Source: SSSZ01 sp016790965
GTDB lineage: Bacteria > Pseudomonadota > Gammaproteobacteria > Burkholderiales > Rhodocyclaceae
Assembly: GCA_016790965.1 (NCBI GenBank)
Contig: JAEUNZ010000020.1
Coordinates: 45,594-109,593, forward strand
Length of the DNA stretch: 64,000 nucleotides
Direction of reading: 5' to 3'
Shown: positions 8,868 to 17,726 of the stretch, one piece after another
How the letters are laid out: each line of letters begins with the position of its first letter
How positions within the stretch are numbered: the first letter of the stretch is position 1
Translations under genes and position numbers: made by a program
Notes under the pieces: generated by a model
The model's database searches: none
Seen by the model: only the letters and a program-made list of their open reading frames with translations
What the model was told of the DNA's origin: nothing

Positions 8868-9413
8868 TCAAGGACAAGTCGAAATGCGCGTGACCGCCGG
8901 GCGCCCGTTCACTTCGAGAGCGATCTTCCGCCCCTGCGGATAGCCCGGAGGACAAAGCGTGAAATTCCCTGTCGAACCCAGGGGTTCGATTGCGCCGTAG
9001 GGATTGAAACGGACGATGAGCGTGCTATTAAAGCCCGCAGGCGTCAGTACGGACTGACCAGTCAAGGCATTGCGAACTTGCAGCACCTCTTCGCCGGCAT
9101 CTAGGACCTGGTCATTGTCTACGTCCGCGAAAATGAGTCGCCCATTGGACCAATCGGTGTCTGAAGCAGAACAGCTAGTCTGGTCGGCACTGGCACAAAC
9201 AACCACCCTCACCCCCCGCGCAGCCGCTTCGCTGCGGGCATAAAGCAGGTCCGCCATCAAATCATTGGCCTGGGTCGTCATGCGGGAGCTGCGGACCAAA
9301 TCTGCAAAGCTCGGAACCGCAATGGCCAGGATGATGCCCATCACCACAGTCACAGTGATCAGTTCTATGAAGGTGAATCCCCTCTGCCCACGCTTGTAAG
9401 CCATGCAGCCCAT
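8868..9413 (-). CDS. fimT: GspH/FimT family pseudopilin
   Basis: 181 residues from the ATG at 9413 (178 from the ATG at 9404). The N-terminus carries KRGQRG/FTFIELITVTVVMG, a prepilin cleavage site and pilin helix. The middle has the GspH/FimT pattern RSEAAARG at about residues 68-75, and the C-terminus has a conserved Cys in ISTCP. A GGGGAG stretch could serve as ribosome binding site for either start. The open frame to 9524 adds a basic non-pilin leader and is rejected. It is the first gene of the pilus operon, 137 bases after ispH, and that gap is the probable place for a pilus promoter, though none was convincing. FimU is an alternative name. Confidence 0.82.
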   Translation of the reverse strand: MGCMAYKRGQRGFTFIELITVTVVMGIILAIAVPSFADLVRSSRMTTQANDLMADLLYARSEAAARGVRVVVCASADQTSCSASDTDWSNGRLIFADVDNDQVLDAGEEVLQVRNALTGQSVLTPAGFNSTLIVRFNPYGAIEPLGSTGNFTLCPPGYPQGRKIALEVNGRPAVTRISTCP

Positions 9414-9550
9414 ACGCTCCCCGTGACACTTTCCCGGACCTAAGCCGGCCCGCGACTCAAAAATTGATAGCTGCACTCTACGCCGGCGTGGCGGCCCGTT
9501 CCAGGTCCTGCGGACGAACGGCACGGCTTCGCGGATCAGTGGATACCTCT

Positions 9551-10471
9551 TCAGCCCAGGCCGCGGGGCATGGGAAAACTGACGGTTTCGGGCTTACCAT
9601 CAAGATCGGCCAACTGTTCGACTCCAAGAGCACGCAGGCGGGCCACGACTCCGCCAACCAAGGTTTCCGGCGCAGAGGCCCCGGCGGTGAGGCCCACAAC
9701 CTGCGCACCATCCAACCACTGCGGATCGATATCCTGCGGCCCGTCCACCAAGTGTGCCCTGCGTCCATGCTGGAGGGCCACTTCCCTTAGGCGCCGGGAA
9801 TTGGAACTGTTTTGCGATCCAACCACGATGACCAGATCGGCATCCCGAGAGAGCTGCTTAACGGCATCCTGGCGATTTTGAGTGGCGTAACAAATGTCAT
9901 CTTTCTTGGGCCCTACGATTTCAGGAAATCGTTCGCGTAGCGCCTCTACGATCTGCGCGGCATCCTCGACCGACAGGGTAGTCTGGGTCACGTAGGCGAG
10001 CTGTGCTGCGTCGCTTACATGCAGGCGCGCTACATCGTCGACCCTTTCCACGAGATACATGCCACCACCCCCCTGCCCCATCGTCCCTTCGACCTCAGGG
10101 TGCCCCTTGTGGCCGATCATGATGACCTCGCGGCCCTGGGCGCGCATCTTGGCGACTTCGACATGGACTTTGGTCACCAGGGGGCAGGTGGCATCAAAGA
10201 CCTTCAGGCCGCGCTTTTCTGCCTCTTCTCGCACGGACTTGGAGACGCCGTGGGCGCTGAAGATGACGGTGGCACCGGTAGGCACCTCGTCCAGTTCCTC
10301 CACAAAAACAGCACCCTTGGCTCGCAAGTCGTCGCAGACAAACTTGTTGTGCACCACTTCGTGGCGCACGTAGATGGGGGCGCCGAATTTTTCCAGAGCG
10401 CGTTCGACGATGGCGATGGCGCGCTCGACGCCAGCGCAGAAGCCGCGGGGGTTGGCCAGAAGTACCTGCAT
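9551..10471 (-). CDS. ispH: 4-hydroxy-3-methylbut-2-enyl diphosphate reductase
   Basis: 306 residues. Catalyses the last step of the MEP isoprenoid pathway, reducing HMBPP to IPP and DMAPP with a 4Fe-4S cluster. The three cluster cysteines are visible at C12 (NPRGFCAGV), C96 (DATCPL) and C194, and the substrate-binding HPEVEGTMGQ motif is at about 124-133. The start overlaps the fkpB stop by one base (TAATG), which implies translational coupling. Its pathway partners ispA and dxs are encoded at 23754-26515. FkpB-IspH-LspA-IleS order is common in beta- and gammaproteobacteria. Confidence 0.97.
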   Translation of the reverse strand: MQVLLANPRGFCAGVERAIAIVERALEKFGAPIYVRHEVVHNKFVCDDLRAKGAVFVEELDEVPTGATVIFSAHGVSKSVREEAEKRGLKVFDATCPLVTKVHVEVAKMRAQGREVIMIGHKGHPEVEGTMGQGGGGMYLVERVDDVARLHVSDAAQLAYVTQTTLSVEDAAQIVEALRERFPEIVGPKKDDICYATQNRQDAVKQLSRDADLVIVVGSQNSSNSRRLREVALQHGRRAHLVDGPQDIDPQWLDGAQVVGLTAGASAPETLVGGVVARLRALGVEQLADLDGKPETVSFPMPRGLG

Positions 10472-10911
10472 TACATGATTCCGATGATTTCCACCTCGAA
10501 GCGGATGGGCTTGCCCGCCATGGGGTGGTTGAAGTCGAAGAGAGCCGAGTCGGCGGTCAGTTCCCGCAGGAATCCGGCGAAGGTGGCGCCGTTGGGGGCC
10601 CCGAATTCGACGACGGAGTTTTCCTTGAGTTCCATGTCCGCCGGCAAGGCGGCGCGGGCGATGCGCTCGACGAGGCGCGGGTTATGGACGCCGAAGGCCT
10701 CTTCCGGCTCCAATTGAAAGACGAAGCGCTCGTGGGCGGACAGGCCTACCAGACAGGACTCCAGGTTTTCCGCCAGCTGGCCGCTGCCCATCTGTAGGGT
10801 TGCCGGGCTCATGTCGAAGGTGGAGAGGAACTCTTCGCCCTCTAGCGTCGTGATGCGGTAGTGCAGCGTCAGATAGCTGTCTGAGCGGACCGTCTTGGCG
10901 GCTTCTGTCAT
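10471..10911 (-). CDS. fkpB: FKBP-type peptidyl-prolyl isomerase (SlpA-like)
   Basis: 146 residues beginning MTEAAKTVRSDSYLTLHY, with the FKBP core (GEEFLSTFDMSPATLQMG) and an inserted IF-domain region (EEAFGVHNPRLV), as in the SlyD/FkpB branch. It lacks the His-rich metal-binding tail of SlyD. It probably works as a cytoplasmic folding helper. It sits between lspA (four bases upstream) and ispH (one-base overlap), inside a tight operon, which is the standard place for fkpB. Confidence 0.92.
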   Translation of the reverse strand: MTEAAKTVRSDSYLTLHYRITTLEGEEFLSTFDMSPATLQMGSGQLAENLESCLVGLSAHERFVFQLEPEEAFGVHNPRLVERIARAALPADMELKENSVVEFGAPNGATFAGFLRELTADSALFDFNHPMAGKPIRFEVEIIGIM

Positions 10912-10915
10912 GGTT

Positions 10916-11404
10916 TTATTCCTTGGCGGTCTTGCCCTTGGCGAGGAACAATTGCTCCCAGACCAGCAGGACGGCGCCGATGGTGATGGCCGAATCGGCC
11001 ACGTTGAAGGCGGGGAAGTAATAGCCTGCGGCGTGCCACTGGACGAAATCGACCACGGCGCCGAAGCGGATGCGGTCTATAACGTTGCCCAGGGCGCCGC
11101 CCATGATGAGGGCCAGGGCCGAGGCCAGCAGGCGCTCGCCGGCATGGCGGCGGAGCATGAGGGCAATCCAGGCGGAAACGCCAATGGCCAGGATGGAAAA
11201 GAACCAGCGCTGCCAGCCCGGCTGGTCGGCGAGGAAGCTGAAGGCGGCTCCGGGGTTGTAGGTCAGCACCCAGTTCCAGAACGGCGCCACGTACAGCGTT
11301 TCACCGAACTGCAGCTTGGCCAAGACAACCCACTTGCTGAGCTGATCGAGGACGATGACCCCCGCCGCCAGCCCGTACCAGCGGGCCGGGTTAGGCGTGG
11401 GCAC
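10916..11404 (-). CDS. lspA: Lipoprotein signal peptidase (signal peptidase II)
   Basis: 162 residues if translated from a GTG at 11404, which overlaps the ileS stop by 14 bases. The long frame to 11479 is judged an artefact. It has four membrane segments and the aspartyl protease motifs GNVIDR (106-111) with D119 (AVVDF) and D137 (FNVADSAI), the catalytic pair. It cleaves the signal peptide of diacylglycerylated prolipoproteins in the inner membrane. The length matches the family. The operon context ileS-lspA-fkpB is the usual one. Confidence 0.95.
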   Translation of the reverse strand: MPTPNPARWYGLAAGVIVLDQLSKWVVLAKLQFGETLYVAPFWNWVLTYNPGAAFSFLADQPGWQRWFFSILAIGVSAWIALMLRRHAGERLLASALALIMGGALGNVIDRIRFGAVVDFVQWHAAGYYFPAFNVADSAITIGAVLLVWEQLFLAKGKTAKE

Positions 11405-14189
11405 GGGCCTCGCCTTCGCCGTACAGGTTGCTGACACAGCGGCCACACAGGGTCGGATGCTCGGCATTGGCGCCGACATCCTCCCGCACGTGCCAGCAGC
11501 GTTCGCACTTCTGGTGGGGCGCCGGAGTCACCACGACCGCCTCGGCATCGGCCTTGACCACGGTCACCTTGGAGGTGATGAGGACGAACTTCAGGTCGTC
11601 GCCCAGGGAGGCCAGCAGATCGTACTCCTCACCGCCACAACGAATTTCCACCTCTGCCTGCAACGAGGAACCGATCTTGCCCGCCTCCCGCTGTTCTTCC
11701 AGGGCCTTGGTCACTTCGCCACGGACGGCACGCACCTGACTCCATTTGGCCAGCAGGTCACCCTCTCCTTCCGGTTTGGGCAGTTCGTGCCAGAGGTGCA
11801 GCATGACCGAGTCGTCGGCCTTGCCGCTGACGATGGCCCAGATTTCCTCGGCGGTGAAGGTGAGGATGGGCGCCATCAGGCGCACGAAGGCCTGCAGGAT
11901 GTGCCACAGGGCCGATTGCGCCGAGCGGCGGGCGACAGAGGCCGATGCCGTGGTGTAGAGCCGATCCTTGAGAATATCCAGGTAGAAGCCGCCGAGATCC
12001 TCGGAACAGAAGGTCTGCAGGGCCTGGACGACGCGGTGGAACTCGTAGCGCTCGTAGTCGGCGGTGCAATCCGTCTGCAGCTCCCGGGTCAGAGCCAAGG
12101 CGTAGCGGTCGATTTCCAGCCACTGGTCGACGGGCAGCATGTCCTTGGCCGCGTCGAAGTCGGCGGTGTTGGCCAGCAGGAAGCGGAGCGTATTGCGGAT
12201 GCGGCGGTACGCCTCCACCACCCGCTTGAGGATTTCGTCGGAAATGGACAACTCGCCGGAATAGTCGGTGGAAGCCGTCCACAGGCGCAGGATCTCGGCC
12301 CCCATCTTGTCCGACACCTGCTGCGGCGCGATGACGTTGCCCTTGGACTTGGACATCTTGTGGCCCTTGCCGTCCACCACGAAGCCGTGGGTCAGCAAGG
12401 CCTTGTAGGGCGCACGACCGTCGATGGCGCAGCCGGAAAGGAGCGAACTCTGGAACCAACCCCGGTGCTGGTCGGAGCCTTCCAGGTAAAGGTCCGCCGG
12501 ATACGTGTGCTGGGCGGCGTGGGAGCCGCGCATGACGTGCCAGTGGGTGGTGCCGGAATCGAACCAGACGTCCAGGGTGTCCTTCATCTTGACATACTGG
12601 CCGGCCTCGGCGCCCAACAGTTCGGCGGCATCCAGGCTGAACCAGGCTTCGATGCCAGCCTTTTCCACCCGCTGGGCGACCTGCTCGATCAGCTCCGCCG
12701 TGCGCGGATGGGGCAGCCCTGTTTCCTTGTGCAGGAAGAAGGGGATAGGTACGCCCCAGTTACGCTGGCGGGAAACGCACCAGTCGGGGCGGGTCTTCAT
12801 CATGGCCTCCAGGCGGGCGCGACCCCAGGCCGGGAAGAACTGGGTCTCGTCCACCGCCCGCTCGGCGATCCAGCGGAGCGTCGGCGCTTCCTCGGAAGAC
12901 TTGTTCTCCATGCCGATGAACCACTGGGTGGTGGCGCGGAAGATGATGGGCGTCTTGTGGCGCCAGCAATGGGGGTAACTGTGCTGGATTTTCTCGACCT
13001 TCAAGAGCAGGCCGAGGGCTTCCAGTTCCTGCAGGACCAGGGGATTGGCCTCCCATACCGACTTGCCGGCCAGATCGCCGACAGACAATGCCGGCGTGTT
13101 GCCGAGGAACTTGCCGTCGTTGCCCACCGGGTTGTTCACCGGCAGGCCGTACTTACGACCGATGTTGTAATCGTCCACGCCGTGGGCGGGGGCGGTGTGG
13201 ACCAAACCGGTACCGGCATCCACGGTCACATGAGTGCCGCAGATGATGGCCACGTCGCGGTTGTAGAAAGGATGGCGCAGGGCCACCTGGTCCAGCTTGT
13301 CGCCGCTGCAGGAGCCGACCACGGTGCCTTCCAGGCCATAGCGCTTGAGGCAGGCATCGGCAAGCTCGCGCACCAGGATGAGGGCGCCCTTGGGGGTCTC
13401 GATCAGATCGTAGGTCAGGTCGGGATGGACGCTCACCGCCTCGTTGGCCGGGAGGGTCCACGGGGTGGTGGTCCAGATGACGGCAAAGGCCGGCCCACGC
13501 AGGTGGGTGAGGCCGAAGGCGTGGGCTAGCTTCTCGGCGTGGTTGTCGTGGACCGGGAAGGCGACGTCGATGGCCGGCGAGGTCTTGTCCTCGTACTCCA
13601 CCTCGGCTTCGGCCAGAGCGGAACCGCAATCGAGGCACCAGTTCACGGGCTTCAGGCCCTGGTAGAGGTAGCCCCGCTCCAGAATCTTGCCCAGGGCGCG
13701 CATCTCGTCGGCCTCGGCCTTGTAGGCCATGGTCAGGTAGGGATTGTTCCACTCGCCCAGCACACCGAGGCGGATGAAGTCCTTCTTCTGCCGCTCCACC
13801 TGCTCGGCGGCATAGGCGCGGGAGAGTTCGCGCACCTTGTCGGCGGGGATGGCCTTGCCGTGCTGCTTTTCGATCTGATGCTCGATGGGGAGGCCGTGGC
13901 AGTCCCAACCCGGCACGTAGGGGGCGTCGAAACCGGCCAGGGTGCGGGAGCGGACGATGATGTCCTTCAAAATCTTGTTCACCGCATGGCCGATGTGGAT
14001 ATCGCCGTTGGCGTAGGGAGGGCCGTCGTGGAGCACGAAGCGGGGGCGGCCGGCACAGGCCTCGCGGATCTTCTGGTAGAGCCTCTTCTCTTGCCATTCC
14101 TTGACCCACAGGGGCTCGCGTTTGGGCAGGTCGCCCCGCATCGGGAAGGGGGTGTCGGGAAGATTGAGGGTGTCCTTGTAGTCAGCCAT
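11391..14189 (-). CDS. ileS: Isoleucyl-tRNA synthetase
   Basis: 932 residues, a normal class Ia length. Visible motifs are HIGH (DIHIGHAVN, about residues 69-77), KMSKS (GHKMSKSKG, about 610-618), and a C-terminal zinc finger (CERCWHVR...CGRCVSNL, about 890-920). The CP1 editing domain region is complete. It charges tRNA-Ile in the cytoplasm. The gene begins nine bases after ribF and overlaps lspA at its end. A long open frame on the opposite strand is only a shadow of the GC-rich codon pattern. Confidence 0.98.
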   Translation of the reverse strand: MADYKDTLNLPDTPFPMRGDLPKREPLWVKEWQEKRLYQKIREACAGRPRFVLHDGPPYANGDIHIGHAVNKILKDIIVRSRTLAGFDAPYVPGWDCHGLPIEHQIEKQHGKAIPADKVRELSRAYAAEQVERQKKDFIRLGVLGEWNNPYLTMAYKAEADEMRALGKILERGYLYQGLKPVNWCLDCGSALAEAEVEYEDKTSPAIDVAFPVHDNHAEKLAHAFGLTHLRGPAFAVIWTTTPWTLPANEAVSVHPDLTYDLIETPKGALILVRELADACLKRYGLEGTVVGSCSGDKLDQVALRHPFYNRDVAIICGTHVTVDAGTGLVHTAPAHGVDDYNIGRKYGLPVNNPVGNDGKFLGNTPALSVGDLAGKSVWEANPLVLQELEALGLLLKVEKIQHSYPHCWRHKTPIIFRATTQWFIGMENKSSEEAPTLRWIAERAVDETQFFPAWGRARLEAMMKTRPDWCVSRQRNWGVPIPFFLHKETGLPHPRTAELIEQVAQRVEKAGIEAWFSLDAAELLGAEAGQYVKMKDTLDVWFDSGTTHWHVMRGSHAAQHTYPADLYLEGSDQHRGWFQSSLLSGCAIDGRAPYKALLTHGFVVDGKGHKMSKSKGNVIAPQQVSDKMGAEILRLWTASTDYSGELSISDEILKRVVEAYRRIRNTLRFLLANTADFDAAKDMLPVDQWLEIDRYALALTRELQTDCTADYERYEFHRVVQALQTFCSEDLGGFYLDILKDRLYTTASASVARRSAQSALWHILQAFVRLMAPILTFTAEEIWAIVSGKADDSVMLHLWHELPKPEGEGDLLAKWSQVRAVRGEVTKALEEQREAGKIGSSLQAEVEIRCGGEEYDLLASLGDDLKFVLITSKVTVVKADAEAVVVTPAPHQKCERCWHVREDVGANAEHPTLCGRCVSNLYGEGEARAHA

Positions 14190-14198
14190 TGTGCGTGC

Positions 14199-15119
14199 TC
14201 ACAGCTTGAAGTGGGCCCGGGCCGCCGCTGCATCCGCAGCAATCTGGGCCTTGAGGGCGTCGAAATTGGAAAAACGTTGCTCGTCCCGCAATTTGTGGAC
14301 GAAGCGCACCGAAAGGTGGGCGCCGTAGATGTCGCGGTCGAAATCGAAGAGATGGATTTCCAGCAGGGGCCGGGTTCCGCCCAGGGTCGGGCGGACCCCC
14401 AGATTGGCGACGCCGGGCCAGGGCCGCTCGCCCAGCCCACCCACCTCGACGCAGAAAACGCCTGTCATGGGGAGGGGATTGTGCTTGATGCGGATATTCG
14501 CCGTACGAAAACCCAGTTGCCGCCCCACCTTGTCGCCATGGACGACCTTACCGTCGATGATGTACGGGCGGCCGAGGAGGCGTGCTGCTCGCTCCATGTC
14601 GCCGCCCGCCAGGGCTTCCCGCACTCCGGAACTGGAAACCCGCTCCCCATCCACGGTAACCGACCCCATGGCCTCCACCACGAAACCGCGCCTGCGACCC
14701 GCCTGTTCGAGGAGGGTGAAATCCCCCCGCCGCCCCCGGCCAAAGCGAAAATCGTCGCCGACGACCACATGTCGAATACGCAGGGCGCCAAGCAATACCT
14801 GACCGATGAATTCCTCCGCTTCCAGCGCAGCGAAGCGCGCATCGAAATGGCACAGCATCGCTTGTTGGGCACCGCATTCGGCCAATAGCTCCAGTTTCTC
14901 GCGCAAGGTGGTGAGGCGGGCTGGCGCAGATTCCGGACTGAAGAATTCCCGCGGATGCGGTTCGAAAGTCAGGACAGTAGGCGTCAATCCGCCGTCTCGG
15001 CCCACGGCGCCCAAACGTGCCACCAGGGCGGCATGGCCCCGGTGGACGCCGTCAAAATTGCCCACTGCAAGCACCGTAGGCGCCGGCACCGGCGTTGAGA
15101 ATCCGCGAAAAACGCGCAT
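14199..15119 (-). CDS. ribF: Bifunctional riboflavin kinase / FAD synthetase
   Basis: 306 residues from the ATG at 15119. The N-terminal FAD synthetase domain shows the nucleotidyl transferase motif GNFDGVHRGH (about 21-30) and the C-terminal half is the riboflavin kinase domain (GRQLGFRTANI, MTGVFCVEV). It makes FMN and FAD. The frame is open upstream to 15620, but that extension has no family similarity and would run into the divergent diguanylate cyclase gene. It starts the long minus-strand run through ileS to pilE. An ATTATA at 15141-15146 (TATAAT on the minus strand) is a possible -10 box without a good -35. Confidence 0.95.
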   Translation of the reverse strand: MRVFRGFSTPVPAPTVLAVGNFDGVHRGHAALVARLGAVGRDGGLTPTVLTFEPHPREFFSPESAPARLTTLREKLELLAECGAQQAMLCHFDARFAALEAEEFIGQVLLGALRIRHVVVGDDFRFGRGRRGDFTLLEQAGRRRGFVVEAMGSVTVDGERVSSSGVREALAGGDMERAARLLGRPYIIDGKVVHGDKVGRQLGFRTANIRIKHNPLPMTGVFCVEVGGLGERPWPGVANLGVRPTLGGTRPLLEIHLFDFDRDIYGAHLSVRFVHKLRDEQRFSNFDALKAQIAADAAAARAHFKL

Positions 15120-15225
15120 GCCAGACCCAAAAAAGCCTGAATTATAACGTTTTCGAGCCCTGCGGCCGGGGCGCCACAAGCCCGCCGCCTCAGGAAAAAC
15201 GAATTCCCCCACCCGGACCGAACGA

Positions 15226-15231
15226 TATAAT
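15226..15231 (+). promoter_or_regulatory. Possible -10 box of the diguanylate cyclase gene
   Basis: A perfect TATAAT lies about 30 bases before the GTG at 15261. No good -35 box is found at the proper distance, so an activator or an extended element would be needed. The region is the divergent ribF/diguanylate cyclase interval. Confidence 0.4.
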
Positions 15232-15260
15232 CCCGCGATCCACTCATTCCCCGCCACCCC

Positions 15261-16334
15261 GTGCCCTCGGACCCCGCACCCGGCCCCATGCTCCAACTCA
15301 TCAGCCACATCGTCCGCACATCTTCGAGGCGCGATCGCACCGAAATCAATGCGGCGCTGATCGACGCCATGGCCGATCTGTTCAACCCTGTTTCCGTCAC
15401 CATATACCGCTGCTACCCCAGCAGCCGAGGAACGGTGCTGTTCGCCTGTGCTGGAATCGCCTCCGGGGAGCGTTACGTCCATAACGCCTACCTTCCCGAT
15501 CGTCGCTACTGCCGCCCCATCGACGAGGAGCCGCTCCTCGCCCGCTGCCGCCGGGAACGTTCCGTAGCACTGGAATCCCTGCCCGGAGGAGCCGATCGCC
15601 TGGCCTTTCCCGTCATCCAACTGAACCAGCTGGTCTACGTTATTGAAATTGTCGTGTCCGAGGATTTCCCTGCCGACCTGCGTGTGCTGCTCCTAGGCGT
15701 GGCGGAATATTTCGGCAATCACATCGGCCTGCTCGACTACGGCGAAACCGACACCCTGACGCAGCTTTCCAATCGCAAGACCTTCGACAAGCATCTCTTC
15801 GAACTCCTGGGCCGTGCCCAGGACGATTCCGCCAGCGCCGCGCCCCTCCCCCGCCAATCCCGCCGCAAGGCCGCCGGCTCCTCGGCCCACTGGCTGGCGG
15901 TCTGCGACATCGATCGCTTCAAGTCCATCAACGACAACCACGGACACCTGATGGGCGACGAGGTCCTGGTCACCCTCTCGCAAATCATGCGCCGCAGCTT
16001 CCGCTTCGACGACCAGCTCTTCCGCTTCGGGGGCGAGGAATTCGTCGTCGTACTACAACCCACCCGAGCGGAGGATGCGCTGAAGGCTCTGGAGCGTTTC
16101 CGCCGCAATGTCGAGTCCCACAACTTCACCCAGGTGGGCAAGGTGACGGTGAGCGTGGGCTTCAGCAGACTGAAGGCGACCGACACACCGACCGACGTCA
16201 TCGACCGGGCCGACGAGGCCTTGTATTACTGCAAGGAAAATGGCCGCAATCGCGTCGCTTGCTACGAACACCTGGTGGACAGCGGTGCTCTGGAAGTCAA
16301 AGACGTTCAGTCGGGCGATATCGAGCTGTTCTGA
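15261..16334 (+). CDS. Diguanylate cyclase with N-terminal GAF-like sensor region
   Basis: 357 residues from GTG (348 from the ATG at 15288; neither has a clear ribosome binding site). The C-terminal GGDEF domain begins near DTLTQLSNRKTF. It contains the active-site GGEEF and, five residues before it, an intact RxxD inhibitory site (RFDD), so the enzyme should make cyclic di-GMP and show product inhibition. The first 160 residues have no membrane segment and resemble a GAF-type sensor; the ligand is unknown. The linker before the catalytic core is Ala/Pro/Arg-rich. It is divergent from ribF and convergent with amiC. A link to the type IV pili encoded nearby is possible but not shown. Confidence 0.9.
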   Translation: MPSDPAPGPMLQLISHIVRTSSRRDRTEINAALIDAMADLFNPVSVTIYRCYPSSRGTVLFACAGIASGERYVHNAYLPDRRYCRPIDEEPLLARCRRERSVALESLPGGADRLAFPVIQLNQLVYVIEIVVSEDFPADLRVLLLGVAEYFGNHIGLLDYGETDTLTQLSNRKTFDKHLFELLGRAQDDSASAAPLPRQSRRKAAGSSAHWLAVCDIDRFKSINDNHGHLMGDEVLVTLSQIMRRSFRFDDQLFRFGGEEFVVVLQPTRAEDALKALERFRRNVESHNFTQVGKVTVSVGFSRLKATDTPTDVIDRADEALYYCKENGRNRVACYEHLVDSGALEVKDVQSGDIELF

Positions 16335-16403
16335 GCCAGTCTCACCGGGGGGTTCGGTGGGAACCCGCTGGGGGTCGGCCGGCAAAGACTCGCCGTAGTC
16401 CCT

Positions 16404-17726
16404 TCATCCCAGCGCGGCAAGGCGCGCCCTCGGAGCGGGCGGATGCTTGGTGAAGTACTGGCGAATCCCCCGCACGATGGCATCGGCGAGCTTGTCCTGG
16501 TAACGCGCGTCGTTCAGGCGACGCTCCTCCTCCGGATTGGAGATGAAAGCCGTCTCGACCAGGATGGAAGGGATATCCGGCGCTTTGAGCACGGCAAACC
16601 CCGCTTGCTCGACCTGAGCCTTGTGCAGGGTGTTGATAGAACCCAGTTCCCCCAGGACGTATTTGCCCAGCTTGAGGCTGTCATTAATGGTGGCAGTCTG
16701 GGAGAGGTCCAGCAGGGTCCGTGCCAGGAAAGGATCCTTGACGTCGAGATTGACCCCGCCGATGAGATCGGCCTCATTCTCCTTCTGCGCCAACCAGCGG
16801 GCCGCAGAACTCGACGCCCCCCGCTCGGAGAGCACGAAGACCGACGAGCCCCGGGCGTCTGGCTTGATCCAGGCGTCGGCGTGGATCGATACGAAGAGAT
16901 CGGAATGGACGCGGCGCGCCTTCTGGACCCGGGTGCCGAGGGGAACGAAGAAATCCGAATCCCGGGTCAGCACGGCCCGCATATTGGTTTCGCTATCGAT
17001 TCGGGTCTTGAGGCGCCGAGCAACCTCCAGAGTCACTTCCTTCTCATAGGTACCGCCCTTGCCCACCGCACCGGGATCTTCGCCGCCGTGGCCGGGGTCC
17101 AGCGTGACCGTCACCAGGCGGTCCACCACTGGTCTGGCCGACTTGCGCGAAGTATGGACTTCGGGCGCCTCGACCGCCTCCGCCTTCTGGGGCGCCCGAT
17201 TCTCCGCCGGCACATCGGCCGGCAAAGGTTCCACCGCTTCCTTCTTGCCCTCCATAAGAGCCAGGAGCGGATCGTGGGCCTCCACCGGATACACGTCGAG
17301 CACCAGGCGGTGGCCGTATTCCCCCACCGGTTTGAGCACGAAGACCTGGGGGGCCACCTTGACCTTCAGTTCCATGACCAGCCGCACCACGCCGGGCTTG
17401 AAGCGCCCCGCCCGGATGAGCTTGATGTAGGGATCGTCGGTGGCCACCTTGCGTGCCAGACTCTCCAGCACGCTGTCGAATTCCGCACCTTCGATATCCA
17501 CCACCAGCCGATCCGGATTCTCGACCAGGAAATGGGAGAATTTGAGGGGAGCGTCGTGCTCCAGGGTCACGCGGGTGTAGTCCGCCGCGGGCCACACGCG
17601 GACCGCCAGGATGGCAGGAAGCCGGGCAGCCCCTTGCGCCAGGGGCGTCAGGGCGAGGACGAGGGCGGCGCCGCCGCCTTGAACGACGCGTCGGCGCACA
17701 GCCGAGACGCGAGCTCCCTTACGCAT
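16404..17726 (-). CDS. amiC: N-acetylmuramoyl-L-alanine amidase with AMIN domain
   Basis: 440 residues from the ATG at 17726. The N-terminus has a twin-arginine motif (SAVRRRVVQGG) and a hydrophobic stretch, matching the Tat export of AmiC in E. coli. An AMIN septum-targeting domain follows (about 40-140), then a linker, then the zinc amidase_3 domain with LDPGHGG, the Glu of TYEKEV, the His of SIHADAW, and VETAFISN near the end. It splits peptidoglycan during daughter cell separation. The start overlaps the 3' end of tsaE by 79 bases. The frame open to 17852 is rejected. A candidate internal promoter lies in tsaE. Confidence 0.94.
   Translation of the reverse strand: MRKGARVSAVRRRVVQGGGAALVLALTPLAQGAARLPAILAVRVWPAADYTRVTLEHDAPLKFSHFLVENPDRLVVDIEGAEFDSVLESLARKVATDDPYIKLIRAGRFKPGVVRLVMELKVKVAPQVFVLKPVGEYGHRLVLDVYPVEAHDPLLALMEGKKEAVEPLPADVPAENRAPQKAEAVEAPEVHTSRKSARPVVDRLVTVTLDPGHGGEDPGAVGKGGTYEKEVTLEVARRLKTRIDSETNMRAVLTRDSDFFVPLGTRVQKARRVHSDLFVSIHADAWIKPDARGSSVFVLSERGASSSAARWLAQKENEADLIGGVNLDVKDPFLARTLLDLSQTATINDSLKLGKYVLGELGSINTLHKAQVEQAGFAVLKAPDIPSILVETAFISNPEEERRLNDARYQDKLADAIVRGIRQYFTKHPPAPRARLAALG

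Noticed and set aside
11355..13529. Long open frame on the plus strand opposite ileS (724 codons)
   Set aside because: It is antisense to a complete ileS with all motifs and has no recognisable domain. High GC removes stop codons on the other strand.
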